The notes under the pieces: model-generated
Told to the model about the DNA's origin: nothing
The model's database searches: none
Seen by the model: only the letters and a program-made list of their open reading frames with translations
Origin: JAGQYH01 sp041393015
GTDB lineage: Bacteria; Bacteroidota; Bacteroidia; Chitinophagales; JADIYW01
Direction of reading: 5' to 3'
DNA: 64,000 nt
NCBI GenBank assembly: GCA_041393015.1
Contig: JAWKKV010000001.1
Location: 922,669 to 986,668, forward strand
Translations under genes and position numbers: made by a program
Shown here: positions 25,182-34,119 of the stretch, in pieces
Layout of the letters: the number at the start of each line of letters is the position of its first letter
Position numbering within the stretch: the stretch's first letter is position 1

Positions 25182-26450
25182 TTAATCAAGTTGATTAATT
25201 TGAATACTAGGGTTTAAATGACTGAATTCATAAATGAGGTATAAAAATAGAATGGAATGGATCAATAATGTAAATTGATGACCGACATCGTATCCCGTTG
25301 GGATAAGAATTGATAAGACAAAGAAGCCATAAACGCCTGATGCAATAACACACATGGCAATGCTAATCTTTTTTTGAAGTACTAATAATGCTATTAAGAT
25401 ATAGGGATAAAAATGGAACAAATACCGTTCATGTGTGCCGGAAAGAAAAATATTAAAACTCAAATTGATCATGGCTAAATAAAAAACAAAAGAGATAAAT
25501 AAACCTGTGTTGAATCCGTTTTTCCAGTTGTTTTTATTGATTTTTAGCAAGAAATAAGTTAGGATAATCAGCACCAATAAAAAGAGTTTTAGACCGACTC
25601 CTTTGGGAGTTAAATTCCATAAAAAGGGAATTTCAGATGAACTCCACATATCTCTATCCAGCAATATCCAAATATTAAAACCATTGCCTGAAATCTTGTT
25701 CATGTGATCGCTACCGGTTAGAAACACTCTTTCTAAATGGGAGTAATGAAATTCAGAAGGAAGACTCAACCAAATATCAAATAGAAATATAGGAAGCAGT
25801 GTAAAAAAGGTGCAGATTAAAATGTATTTGAGGGATGGAAGCAACTTGAAATCATTGTAAATCAAAATAGTGGCTAACACTAAAAATGAAAGGGGCATGA
25901 GCGGAAAAAGTAGCAGTTGTTTCGTAAGGAATGCTAACGAAAATAATACGCCAACTATGGCAATATATAACAAGAATGTGCGAGGTTTTACTTTTTTGGA
26001 GCGGTTATAATGGATAACGAAAGACAAGATTAGTAACAGAATCAACTGACCAACATTATCTATTTGTCCCCAAAAACCACCGCCGGCCCAAGTGGAAGGT
26101 AGCAAGCCAATAATACCTGCCCAAAGTCCAGCCCTATTGACATTTAACTGTTTTAGAATCCAATAAATAATCAATACATTCAGTAAATCAATAAAGGATA
26201 AAAAATACAAAAAGGCTTGAATGTTAAAGTTGAATAGCTTAACAATACCAGCAGAAGTTAAAAGTCCAACCACAGGATAATTGCAAAAACAATCGGTATT
26301 ATAAAGATTTTTGAAATGTTCTGTTTTGCCTGCCCAATCAATAAATGCTGCAACATCATAGTGGTGGTAAATTTCCGGGAACAGCAGTCTCAAAATGATA
26401 GAGAACAAAGCTCCTAGAATTAAAATGAATATGTCTATTCTTAACTTCAT
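25182..26450 (-). CDS. GPI18-like mannosyltransferase family membrane protein
   Basis: A 422-residue polytopic protein with about eleven hydrophobic helices. After helix 1 the loop HHYDVAAFIDWAGKTEHFKNLY carries the Asp-rich motif expected of GT-C glycosyltransferases, followed by CNYPVVGLL. GGGFWGQIDNVGQLILLL near residue 127 is the segment most typical of the COG5542/GPI18-like family. SGTHERYLFHFYPYILIALLV near 333 is the other conserved block. It should transfer a sugar from a polyprenyl-phosphate donor on the periplasmic face. Its start lies 24 bp downstream of the LytTR regulator's stop on the same strand, so it may be read through from the two-component genes. The substrate is unknown. 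Confidence 0.72.
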   Translation of the reverse strand: MKLRIDIFILILGALFSIILRLLFPEIYHHYDVAAFIDWAGKTEHFKNLYNTDCFCNYPVVGLLTSAGIVKLFNFNIQAFLYFLSFIDLLNVLIIYWILKQLNVNRAGLWAGIIGLLPSTWAGGGFWGQIDNVGQLILLLILSFVIHYNRSKKVKPRTFLLYIAIVGVLFSLAFLTKQLLLFPLMPLSFLVLATILIYNDFKLLPSLKYILICTFFTLLPIFLFDIWLSLPSEFHYSHLERVFLTGSDHMNKISGNGFNIWILLDRDMWSSSEIPFLWNLTPKGVGLKLFLLVLIILTYFLLKINKNNWKNGFNTGLFISFVFYLAMINLSFNIFLSGTHERYLFHFYPYILIALLVLQKKISIAMCVIASGVYGFFVLSILIPTGYDVGHQFTLLIHSILFLYLIYEFSHLNPSIQINQLD

Positions 26451-26473
26451 TGGCTGGAAAGTTACAAAAGACT

Positions 26474-27229
26474 TTACAACGTTTCTAACAAAGCAATAAC
26501 ATCGCTTTTCTTTCTTACTGCAACGGGAACTGCATCGCCATTTTTCATTTTAATATAACCACCTTCTTTTCTAACATATTCTTGAATAAAAGATGTTTGA
26601 ATGAGATGTGATTGATGGGTTCTTAAAAATTGGTGATCTTGAAAAAGCGTTTCAAATTGCTTTAAAGTTTTAGTGACAAATATTTGCTCGCCGGATGTTA
26701 AAATAAAAATGGTGTTGTTGCCATCGGATTCACACCTCACAATATTTTTTATTTCTACCACTACAATTCGTTCTTGAGTATGCAGCGTAATTCGCTCGGG
26801 TAATTTGTTGGGATGATTAATGGTCTCCTTTAGAACTTCTAATCCTGTCGTTTCTAATGAAGTGGGCATTTTTAATTGAAGTCTGCTACGTTCAATAGCT
26901 TCTTTTAAATTGTCGAGAAGGATAGGTTTGAGTAAATAATCTACTGCTGCAAATCGAAAAGCCTTGATGGCGTGCTCTTCATAGGCCGTAACAAAAATTA
27001 CTTTAGCTGTTAGGTTAGGTAATATTTCCAAAAGATCGAAGCCTGTGCCATCGCCTAACATGATATCTAAAAAAAGCAGATCGGGTTGTTCTTGCTTTAA
27101 TAATTTGGCAGCGCTTACCACGCTATCCGCTGTTCCAATGATCTTAATGTCCGGGAAATTACTTTCCAGATCTTTTCTTAAAACCTCGGTCGCTTTCGGC
27201 ATGTCATCTACTAAAATGGCTGTTATCAT
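26474..27229 (-). CDS. LytTR-family response regulator
   Basis: A 251-residue regulator. The receiver domain (about 1-120) has the acidic pair DD at 8-9, the phosphoacceptor Asp 55 in LLFLDIMLGD, the VTAYEE switch region and the invariant Lys in YLLKPI. The LytTR DNA-binding domain (about 145-250) starts RITLHTQERIVVVEIKNIVRCESDGNNT and includes LRTHQSHLIQ. The partner kinase gene at 27352 lies upstream on the same strand, separated by 122 bp that contain a hairpin (27249-27286). The combination is the usual LytS/LytT-like arrangement of Bacteroidota, with the response regulator second. Confidence 0.93.
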   Translation of the reverse strand: MITAILVDDMPKATEVLRKDLESNFPDIKIIGTADSVVSAAKLLKQEQPDLLFLDIMLGDGTGFDLLEILPNLTAKVIFVTAYEEHAIKAFRFAAVDYLLKPILLDNLKEAIERSRLQLKMPTSLETTGLEVLKETINHPNKLPERITLHTQERIVVVEIKNIVRCESDGNNTIFILTSGEQIFVTKTLKQFETLFQDHQFLRTHQSHLIQTSFIQEYVRKEGGYIKMKNGDAVPVAVRKKSDVIALLETL

Positions 27230-27248
27230 GGTTAAAAGTTTTTATAAG

Positions 27249-27286
27249 TTGACCTTTCAGCGTGCGATAGTTCCTGAAAGTGTCAA
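27249..27286. repeat. Hairpin between kinase and regulator genes (CCTTTCAG type)
   Basis: TTGACCTTTCAG (27249-27260) pairs with CTGAAAGTGTCAA (27274-27286) with one bulged base and a 13-base loop. It lies in the transcribed gap between the sensor kinase and the LytTR regulator, where it could attenuate or process the message. The CCTTTCAG core is shared with the hairpin at 23424. Confidence 0.65.
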
Positions 27287-27351
27287 TTCAAAGAAAAAAA
27301 ACACACTTTTAGGTCTTGCAGACGCAAAAAGGAGTTCTTTAAATTTTAATT

Positions 27352-30066
27352 TTAAAACCTGCTTTCATAAGGCAATCGCAAAATCACCTTGGTTCCTATT
27401 GCATTTCCTTCTTTATCTTTTAAATCTTCAATTTCGAATGCAATATAATTTTTCTTCTCCTTTAAGGCTTCCAATCGCTCAATAGTAACCTCCATGGCCA
27501 CGGATTGATGTCCTGGTTTTTTGGATTGATGCAATAACTGACTTTTTTCTCTACCAATACCATTGTCTTCCACCGAGCAAATTAATAGTGAGTTGTCTAT
27601 TTTGAAACCAATGGCAAGTTGTCCTTTTTTATCTTTCAAATGAGAAATACCATGAATAACAGCATTTTCTACAAACGGCTGCACCAACATCGGAGGCAAT
27701 TCTGTTTCTTCCAGATCAATATTATGTGTGTCAATTTTAAAATCAAATGGAGTTGGCTGGCAGAATTGCTCTAAAGTCAAATAGGTTTGAAGGGTATTTA
27801 CTTCTTCTTCTAAGCTAATTTTTTCCTTCTTAGAATTGGACAAAATACTTCTCATTAGTACGGCAAAATTATTAATCTCTAATCTTGCTTTGTCGTAATC
27901 TTGTGTTACTACTAATGACTGAATACTGTTTAACGCATTGAATATGAAATGGGGATTCATTTGTAATTGCAGCGCTTTCTGTTCTAAGGTAAGCAGATGG
28001 TTTTTCATTTCTAGCTGCTCTCTTTTCGCTTGCTCTTTTTTGCGGATACTTCGAATCCATAAATAACTGATTAATGCCACTAACAATAGAAAAATAAGTA
28101 GCACTAACAATTGTAACCAAACGTTTTGCCAAAAGGGTTTTTCAATGATAAAAGAGGCACTAATCGGGTCAGATCGCAACCCATTTTCGGAAATTGCCCA
28201 AACGGTAAAGGTGTAACTTCCGGGAGGGATATTGGTATAGTTAACCGATGTTTTTTTGGTTAATGGCGAAAGCATTTCTTCAGCACCTTCCAATTGCCAT
28301 TGATATTGAATACTGTTCGGATAATTTTGATGAATGGCCTTAAAATCAAAGCTCAAATGATTTTTATTATAGGGCAAAGACAACCCTTCTTTTAAGCCTA
28401 CATTGGGCAGAACCCACTCTGAAAATTCTGTTTTAGAAAGCGATTCATAGAAAAGAGCAATGTCTTCAAAATGGATAATTGGAGCAAAACTTTCTAGTGA
28501 ATTGTTGGTGGGTTTATGACGACTTAAACCATTGTTTGTCCCAAACCAAATATTGTTTTTACTGTCCACCAAAACAGCGTTTTGATTGGTTTCAATGCCT
28601 AAAAACCCTTCGTTGGGTCCATACTTTTCAACTTCATTGGCGAGCCCGTTTACCAATGTAATCTTATTTAGACCTCTATCACAACCAGCCCATAAGTAAC
28701 CCAACTTATCAAATGCTAAAAGTCGGATTCTATTTGATAATAAGCTTTCTTCTATTTTAAGCGCCTCAAATTGAATACTGTCATTGGTAAATAATCCTGA
28801 ATAAATTCCATCACCATCCGTGCCAATATAAATGATGTTGTCATCGAAAGTAAAACACTCAATAGGTGATCCTGGCAAGCCGTTTTTTTCATCAAAAACT
28901 ACGATACTATCTTTCTCATTGAAATATCCGATTTTACCATAATTAGTGGCCAACCAAATTTTTCCTTCAGCATCTTTTTTTATGGTTGAAATGTAAGTGT
29001 CGGGTAATCCGTCAATCTTTCCAATTTCTTTGATTTCTAGAAAATTGTTTTCATCAGAAATGATTTTGGCCATACCATTGGCTGGTGTCGAAATCCAAAT
29101 GTTGCCGTTATTGTCTTCTTCAATGCCATTGACCCAACTGCTGGGCAAGCCATCCTTTATGGTGACGATACTATACTGGTTAGAATCTATGACCAACAAT
29201 CCGCCACCATGAGTTCCAATCCACATTTCTTTTTTGGAAGACTCAAAGATGACGTTGGTTTTGATATCTAAATAACCTTGATCACGAGTCATTTTAGTAA
29301 AGGAATGTCCGTCGAATAACGCAATGCCATTGTTGGAGGCTGCCAACCATATATTGCCTTTGTGATCTTCTGCGATGGCATTAATCTTGTTGCCATGCAA
29401 ACCATTACTTTTATCGAAATGGGTAAAATTCTCTCCCATAAATCGAACTAAACCCGCATCTGTTCCCAACCAAATATTATCCCAACTATCTTTTATAATA
29501 CAGTTGATGGAGTTGTTGGGAAGGCCTTCACGTTCTGTAATTTTTACAATAGAAGAGTCTTTGGGATTGATAATTAATAGTCCACTGTTTTCGCTTCCTA
29601 ACCATATTTGTCCGGATGGATGATTAAAAATCGAAGTAACTTTTAGGGATTGAATGGGAAGCGCCGGCAAAAATTGAAAAATAGAATCTAGTGACTCGGT
29701 TTTGTCTAATTTAGTCGGGATGTTATCGGTTGTCTTAAATTCTTTACCATCAAAATAGTTAACACCTTCAGAAGTAACGACATATAATTTGCTTTCTTCT
29801 TCCTCAAAAATGGAGTTAACTTGATTTGATAGCAATCCATTTTTAGTCGAGAAATTTTCGAAGGATTTGCCATCAAATCTGCTGATACCTCCATTTTCTG
29901 TAGCGACCCAAATATAGCCTTGAGCATCTTCTAAAAGGAAAGTAACTTTCTTTTGGGGTAAACCTTCGGCTATGGAATATTGAGCAAAATTATACTGTTG
30001 GGCTTGTGTGGCAGACCAACTGATCATTAGGTAAAGAAGAATTGATATTTTTAGAAGTTGCTGCAC
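27352..30066 (-). CDS. Sensor histidine kinase with two-component beta-propeller (hybrid LytS type)
   Basis: A 904-residue membrane sensor. Residues 1-22 are a signal peptide. Residues about 25-540 form a Reg_prop beta-propeller with many copies of the pattern D..GNIWLAT..G...FDG, split into two seven-bladed domains as is usual. A Y_Y_Y domain (about 560-640) includes FKAIHQNYPNSIQYQWQLEG and TNIPPGSYTFTVWA. One transmembrane helix lies at about 650-670. The cytoplasmic part has a His_kinase domain with QMNPHFIFNALNSIQ, where the His near 702 is the phosphate acceptor, and an HATPase_c domain with VQPFVENAVIHG. It should sense an extracytoplasmic ligand and phosphorylate the LytTR regulator downstream. 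The ligand is unknown; related hybrid forms sense polysaccharides. Confidence 0.92.
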   Translation of the reverse strand: MQQLLKISILLYLMISWSATQAQQYNFAQYSIAEGLPQKKVTFLLEDAQGYIWVATENGGISRFDGKSFENFSTKNGLLSNQVNSIFEEEESKLYVVTSEGVNYFDGKEFKTTDNIPTKLDKTESLDSIFQFLPALPIQSLKVTSIFNHPSGQIWLGSENSGLLIINPKDSSIVKITEREGLPNNSINCIIKDSWDNIWLGTDAGLVRFMGENFTHFDKSNGLHGNKINAIAEDHKGNIWLAASNNGIALFDGHSFTKMTRDQGYLDIKTNVIFESSKKEMWIGTHGGGLLVIDSNQYSIVTIKDGLPSSWVNGIEEDNNGNIWISTPANGMAKIISDENNFLEIKEIGKIDGLPDTYISTIKKDAEGKIWLATNYGKIGYFNEKDSIVVFDEKNGLPGSPIECFTFDDNIIYIGTDGDGIYSGLFTNDSIQFEALKIEESLLSNRIRLLAFDKLGYLWAGCDRGLNKITLVNGLANEVEKYGPNEGFLGIETNQNAVLVDSKNNIWFGTNNGLSRHKPTNNSLESFAPIIHFEDIALFYESLSKTEFSEWVLPNVGLKEGLSLPYNKNHLSFDFKAIHQNYPNSIQYQWQLEGAEEMLSPLTKKTSVNYTNIPPGSYTFTVWAISENGLRSDPISASFIIEKPFWQNVWLQLLVLLIFLLLVALISYLWIRSIRKKEQAKREQLEMKNHLLTLEQKALQLQMNPHFIFNALNSIQSLVVTQDYDKARLEINNFAVLMRSILSNSKKEKISLEEEVNTLQTYLTLEQFCQPTPFDFKIDTHNIDLEETELPPMLVQPFVENAVIHGISHLKDKKGQLAIGFKIDNSLLICSVEDNGIGREKSQLLHQSKKPGHQSVAMEVTIERLEALKEKKNYIAFEIEDLKDKEGNAIGTKVILRLPYESRF

Positions 30067-30153
30067 AGGCTCAATATAGTATGTTTTGTTTATTATGCAT
30101 TAGTGTTGCTTAAAATTCATTCCATACTTCTATGCAATTCTCATTAGTCTTTT

Positions 30154-30344
30154 ACCACAGATGCACAGATACTAAAGTTCAATTTTATCATTTTTTGAAT
30201 CAACCAATAGTTTTTTGTTTCTGCAAAGGTTTAAATTTAAATCGATTGCGCTTTAAGCGCATCACGAGATGGCAAAACTAATCGTGCCATTATTTGAAGC
30301 ATCTAATTGACATAGAATATCTAAGTTATCTGTGTATCTGTGGT
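30154..30344. repeat. Palindromic intergenic element, copy 1 (191 bp)
   Basis: The terminal arms ACCACAGATGCACAGATA (30154-30171) and TATCTGTGTATCTGTGGT (30327-30344) are inverted with one mismatch in 18, and each arm is itself two tandem CACAGAT units. A perfect central palindrome, TGCGCTT-T-AAGCGCA, occupies 30247-30261, almost exactly mid-element. No protein is encoded. It fills the 304-bp gap between the sensor kinase and the gene ending at 30371. The architecture matches copies 2 and 3, although the arm sequence differs. Confidence 0.75.
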
Positions 30345-30370
30345 TAATTATTTATTTAGAGTAATGTCTT

Positions 30371-31564
30371 TTAAAACGCCCTAACCGTTGTAAAATATTG
30401 CTTATCATTTTTATTCGGCACCAAAGGTTTGTCAGAGTTTTCTTCCGTGATGGCTTTTAAAACACACAAAACAGAACTTTTTCCTTGAATCACAATCGCC
30501 GGTTCGGTGACACCATCTTCAAACGTATAATTCACGTTTCTAAATTGCCATCTAAATTTATCTATAGGAATATTTAACGATTTTATGGTGGCTAATAATT
30601 CAGACTGTTCATTCAAAAAAGCCATTTGTTCTTCTGTTGTTTCTACTTTTGGCCTTTCTTCTATGGTAGGAAAAGTAATAATCCATTGCAAAGGCACATT
30701 GAAATAATAGTGATAGCTGTCTCCGGCAAATCGAGGTTGTGTTCTGCTCAAAGCATCTCTAAAATCAACTTCTGCTGAAGGAAAGTTTTTCTTTAATTGA
30801 TAGGCTAGCTTAATGTCGCCAGGTCGGTAACCGGTTTTGTAATAAGTGTAATAATACTCCGTCAAATACTTGTTAGTAGATTCGTTGATTAAAGTGTAAG
30901 AAATAAAATATTTGGACGACCGAACCGTTGGAGATGCTTCATCTTTGCCACCAAAAGCTTCTGCTATTTTTTGCATTAACAACTCATTTTTACCAAAGGC
31001 ACAACCATAAACCATAATCTCTGTTTCACCATCCACAATATCATCGGATAAGGATTGCAGTGTTTTGTTTTTAATGGCTTCTGATAGATTAGCAACTGTT
31101 GTTCTTTTGCCTTCCGGAAAAATAGAAGTGCCCAATCCCATCCATTCATTGCTATGCACTACTAAATTAATTTGTCCCCAAGCTTCGTGATCTACATTGG
31201 TTTTTAAATAGTCCATTACTTCTTGAATCGATCGGCAATGGGTTACTAATAAATCATTTTTAGTTTGAGGGTGATTGCGATAATATTGCTCCGCCGCCGT
31301 GTAATAAATATTATCCAAGTTGTTGTCTTCGCCTAAGATAAAAGTGACGTTTGCTCTATTGGTTTTTTCAGTTACCGGCAGACCACAAGTGCCATCTGTA
31401 CATGAAATTAATTCTGTTGGTTTAGAGTGAAAATATTCTTGAACCTCCTGAGTTTTAATATTTTTCAATTTTTTAGCGTCATTTATATAAGCGTTTACCA
31501 GAAAGGATGAAGCGCCAACAAATAATAAAAAAAGTAAACTATAAACTGTGAATGAATTTTTCAT
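30371..31564 (-). CDS. Exported hypothetical protein with possible His/Cys (clan CD-like) dyad
   Basis: A 397-residue protein with an N-terminal signal peptide or anchor (residues 5-26). I recognise no named family. The central region has the alternating beta-alpha layout of caspase/CHAT-type peptidases: VTFILGEDNNLDN near residue 73, INLVVHSNEWMGLG with His 137 after a hydrophobic strand, and EIMVYGCAFGKNE with Cys 188 after the next strand. This His-then-Cys order and spacing is the clan CD signature, but a His/Cys coincidence in an alpha/beta fold cannot be excluded. The C-terminal part (about 250-397) is distinct. The upstream neighbour on the same strand encodes a VIT-VWA surface protein. 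A 7-bp tandem repeat lies 13 bp upstream of the start. Confidence 0.6.
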   Translation of the reverse strand: MKNSFTVYSLLFLLFVGASSFLVNAYINDAKKLKNIKTQEVQEYFHSKPTELISCTDGTCGLPVTEKTNRANVTFILGEDNNLDNIYYTAAEQYYRNHPQTKNDLLVTHCRSIQEVMDYLKTNVDHEAWGQINLVVHSNEWMGLGTSIFPEGKRTTVANLSEAIKNKTLQSLSDDIVDGETEIMVYGCAFGKNELLMQKIAEAFGGKDEASPTVRSSKYFISYTLINESTNKYLTEYYYTYYKTGYRPGDIKLAYQLKKNFPSAEVDFRDALSRTQPRFAGDSYHYYFNVPLQWIITFPTIEERPKVETTEEQMAFLNEQSELLATIKSLNIPIDKFRWQFRNVNYTFEDGVTEPAIVIQGKSSVLCVLKAITEENSDKPLVPNKNDKQYFTTVRAF

Positions 31565-31576
31565 GATATTATGTTT

Positions 31577-31610
31577 AGTAATGAGTAATGAGTAATGAGT
31601 AATGAGTAAT
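31577..31610. repeat. Heptanucleotide tandem repeat, about 4.9 copies
   Basis: The 7-bp unit GAGTAAT is repeated without interruption over 34 bases, 13 bp upstream of the ATG of the gene ending at 30371 (minus strand). It sits where the promoter or leader of that gene should be, so slippage would change promoter or leader spacing. Confidence 0.85.
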
Positions 31611-31659
31611 TGGGTCTTTTGTCTAACATCTTATGTCTAATCTCGAATAAAGAATAGTG

Positions 31660-31689
31660 GGGCCGACTGCGCTCTACTTCAGCCGGCCC
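31660..31689 (-). terminator. GC-rich hairpin after the VIT-VWA gene
   Basis: GGGCCGACT (31660-31668) pairs with AGCCGGCCC (31681-31689) with one A-C mismatch and a 12-base loop. It lies just downstream of the VIT-VWA stop on the minus strand. It lacks a T-tract, and its GC content is striking in this AT-rich region. Confidence 0.45.
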
Positions 31690-31704
31690 GCTTGATATTG
31701 GCAA

Positions 31705-33951
31705 TTAAAAAACCATTAGCGGAATAATCAATTTGATCTTGTTAGTAGGATTTAGGTCTTCTATTTGCCAACCTATTAATATAAATTCTAGGTGATTTAG
31801 TAAGTCTTCATTGGCCTTGCCATCAATAATTCTAAACTCCGTAACGATGCCCATTTCATCAATGGTTAATTCAATATTGAAATTGTTTTTAGTGTATTGG
31901 AAACTGTTTTTGGCTATTTCGGTGGACAATAAATTAGCAATGGTATTCTTGATTAATAGCATCTCAGCTTCTGCCAGGCCGCATTCAATGTCACCCACAG
32001 AAATCATCTGTTTTGTTGTCGTTTTCTTACTTCGAACGACGCCATAAATTTCCATGTCAAAGCCAACAGCACTATTGGAAACATTTTGCGGCAAAGGCAA
32101 TGGTTGATTTACTTTAGTCACTAATTCGCCATTGTTTGCGACTTCTTTATCGACCGCAACAAATGAAGTATAAGCCGTCATTAAGTTATATTTTAAACCC
32201 AATTTGGTGACTTCGGTTTTATGTCTGTCATTGTTATATTCTACTTGTTTGTAGTCATCCAACAATTTGATGGTTTCACGCGCCCAAACATATTTTAAGC
32301 CTTCGTTGCTTGGGTCAGGTAAAACGTCTTGTACGGTGAAATTTTGGTAGTAAGGTTGACCATTGGTATAGCCTTTCACCTTGATTTCTCCTTTAGGCTT
32401 TCCTTTCCATTTTCCATAAATCATTACTGGTCTTTCTGCTAAGACATCTGGAATAGAATTGGGCTGTACATCATACACTTCAAAGTCTCCGAAATTGGCT
32501 GTAATTTGCGTTAATACTGGCGATTGAATGTATTGTCTAAACTTTTCTGCTTCATCGTGTGCTCCATTTTGAGAAGTGATCACAAAAGGTTCTCCCATAC
32601 CAACATGCGCCATGCCTTCAATCAAATGTCTGTTGACACTAGAGCCAATGCCAAAGGCAAACAAGTTAGCTTGATTTAAATTATTTTGGATTAAATCAAA
32701 TGCAACGCTTTCCACATTGATGTAACCATCGGTTACTACCACAATGGAGCGGGACAATTCCACTTCACATCTTGGAAGGTTTAATGCTTTTCGTAAGGCA
32801 GGTAAAAGTTCCGTGCTACCGCCACCAATTTGTTGGTCGATTACATCCATGGCTAATCGAATATTTTTTTCATTCGCATTTACAGAAGTTTCTGCCATTT
32901 GATAAGCGCCGCCTGCAAAGAGAATCACATTAAATCGATCTATATTGCTAAGGTTAGAAATTAAGTTGCGCAATAAAGTTTTGGAAACGTCTAATGGAAA
33001 ACCATTCATGGAGCCGGAAACATCCACCACAAAAATATACTCGCGTGGAGGAATGTGGTCGTTAGTGACTGTTTTAGGCGATTGAATCATTAACGTGAAG
33101 AAATTCTCGTCTTTGCCTTCATACAGCATTAAACCGGATTCAATTTGGTTGCCTTTTAATTGGTAACTTAAAATAAAATCTCTATTGCCACCTTTTTTCT
33201 CGCTATCATTTAATTGAATAACTGCCTTATTTAAGTTTGGATAAGCAATGTTGATTTGGTGGCTGGTGCAGCTCACTTTTTGTAAAGGCACTCCTGTCGA
33301 CAATTGCACATGCAAGTCAAAATTATAAGTTGGGTCAATACCACTTTTTAAATATGGACTGGCAACAAAATTGTCATCCAATGAAGCAGTTGCTGTGCTT
33401 TCGTTGGAATACCTTGGCCCCACAACAGTTGGAAAAATGAAATTGTATTGTCCTGCTGTAGGAATTAATAATTCGGTGTATTCCAAAACTACTTCTACTC
33501 TATCGCCCGGCATAATATTAGCGACATTCATGGTAAAGACATTCGGTCGTTCTTGTTCTAAAAGCGATGTTCTTTTGCCTTGCTCTTTTGCTTTTTCGTA
33601 TGTTTTTCTGGCTTTGTCTTTTTCTTTAATCTCTGCTTCAATCACTCTTGAGCCGATGATCATTTTCATACCATGAACAGCAGCTCTGGTAGAAGTGGGA
33701 AAAGTGTAAACGGCTTCAATAGCTTGCTTACCTTCATTAATGTATACCTGTGAAATGGAAACATTAGCGATCACTCCGGCAATGTTAACGTCTGCTGCCG
33801 TAGATTTTAGCGGCAGTTTGTCAATCGAAGGATTGTCGCTATTAATAAAAAAATAAGGAGATAATGTTTTGTCTTGTGCCTGAGCACTTCTGTGGGTGAG
33901 CCCAAAGCACACTATCATCAGCGTTATTAAGGTAATGGTTAGCTTGTTCAT
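31705..33951 (-). CDS. VIT and VWA domain surface protein
   Basis: A 748-residue exported protein with a signal peptide (residues 1-25, ending AQA). A VIT domain (about 35-165) contains NEGKQAIEAVYTFPTSTRAAVHGMKM and RPNVFTMNVANIMPGDRVEV. A VWA domain (about 300-465) has the MIDAS motif in VDVSGSMNG near residue 309 and VVVTDGYI near 405, so metal-dependent ligand binding is expected. The pairing is that of inter-alpha-trypsin-inhibitor heavy chains. A C-terminal domain (about 640-748), after GVVRSK, ends GWQIEDLNPTNKIKLIIPL and resembles the TonB-like C-terminal fold found on other Bacteroidota proteins. The gene lies upstream of the possible clan CD protein, 140 bp apart; a functional link is only suggested. 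Confidence 0.85.
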   Translation of the reverse strand: MNKLTITLITLMIVCFGLTHRSAQAQDKTLSPYFFINSDNPSIDKLPLKSTAADVNIAGVIANVSISQVYINEGKQAIEAVYTFPTSTRAAVHGMKMIIGSRVIEAEIKEKDKARKTYEKAKEQGKRTSLLEQERPNVFTMNVANIMPGDRVEVVLEYTELLIPTAGQYNFIFPTVVGPRYSNESTATASLDDNFVASPYLKSGIDPTYNFDLHVQLSTGVPLQKVSCTSHQINIAYPNLNKAVIQLNDSEKKGGNRDFILSYQLKGNQIESGLMLYEGKDENFFTLMIQSPKTVTNDHIPPREYIFVVDVSGSMNGFPLDVSKTLLRNLISNLSNIDRFNVILFAGGAYQMAETSVNANEKNIRLAMDVIDQQIGGGSTELLPALRKALNLPRCEVELSRSIVVVTDGYINVESVAFDLIQNNLNQANLFAFGIGSSVNRHLIEGMAHVGMGEPFVITSQNGAHDEAEKFRQYIQSPVLTQITANFGDFEVYDVQPNSIPDVLAERPVMIYGKWKGKPKGEIKVKGYTNGQPYYQNFTVQDVLPDPSNEGLKYVWARETIKLLDDYKQVEYNNDRHKTEVTKLGLKYNLMTAYTSFVAVDKEVANNGELVTKVNQPLPLPQNVSNSAVGFDMEIYGVVRSKKTTTKQMISVGDIECGLAEAEMLLIKNTIANLLSTEIAKNSFQYTKNNFNIELTIDEMGIVTEFRIIDGKANEDLLNHLEFILIGWQIEDLNPTNKIKLIIPLMVF

Positions 33952-34119
33952 AATGCATCAATTTTGATTCGAATGCAATTTATGATGGCTATGAAGCGGT
34001 TATGGTCCTATACTATTGAGTGGAGTGTCTAATCTATTATTCGTTAGGGTTGAAGGAGGATTTGTTTTGGGGAAGGATGAATATTATTAATGCTATTCAT
34101 GTGAATTTGAAATCATCCT

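Noticed and set aside
27045..27485. 146-codon open frame on the plus strand
   Set aside because: It lies antisense to the LytTR regulator start and the kinase 3' end, both with full domain support; composition and lack of family motifs mark it as a shadow.
31577..31610. CRISPR-like array
   Set aside because: The repeats are 7 bp, contiguous and without spacers; no cas genes are present. It is a simple tandem repeat.
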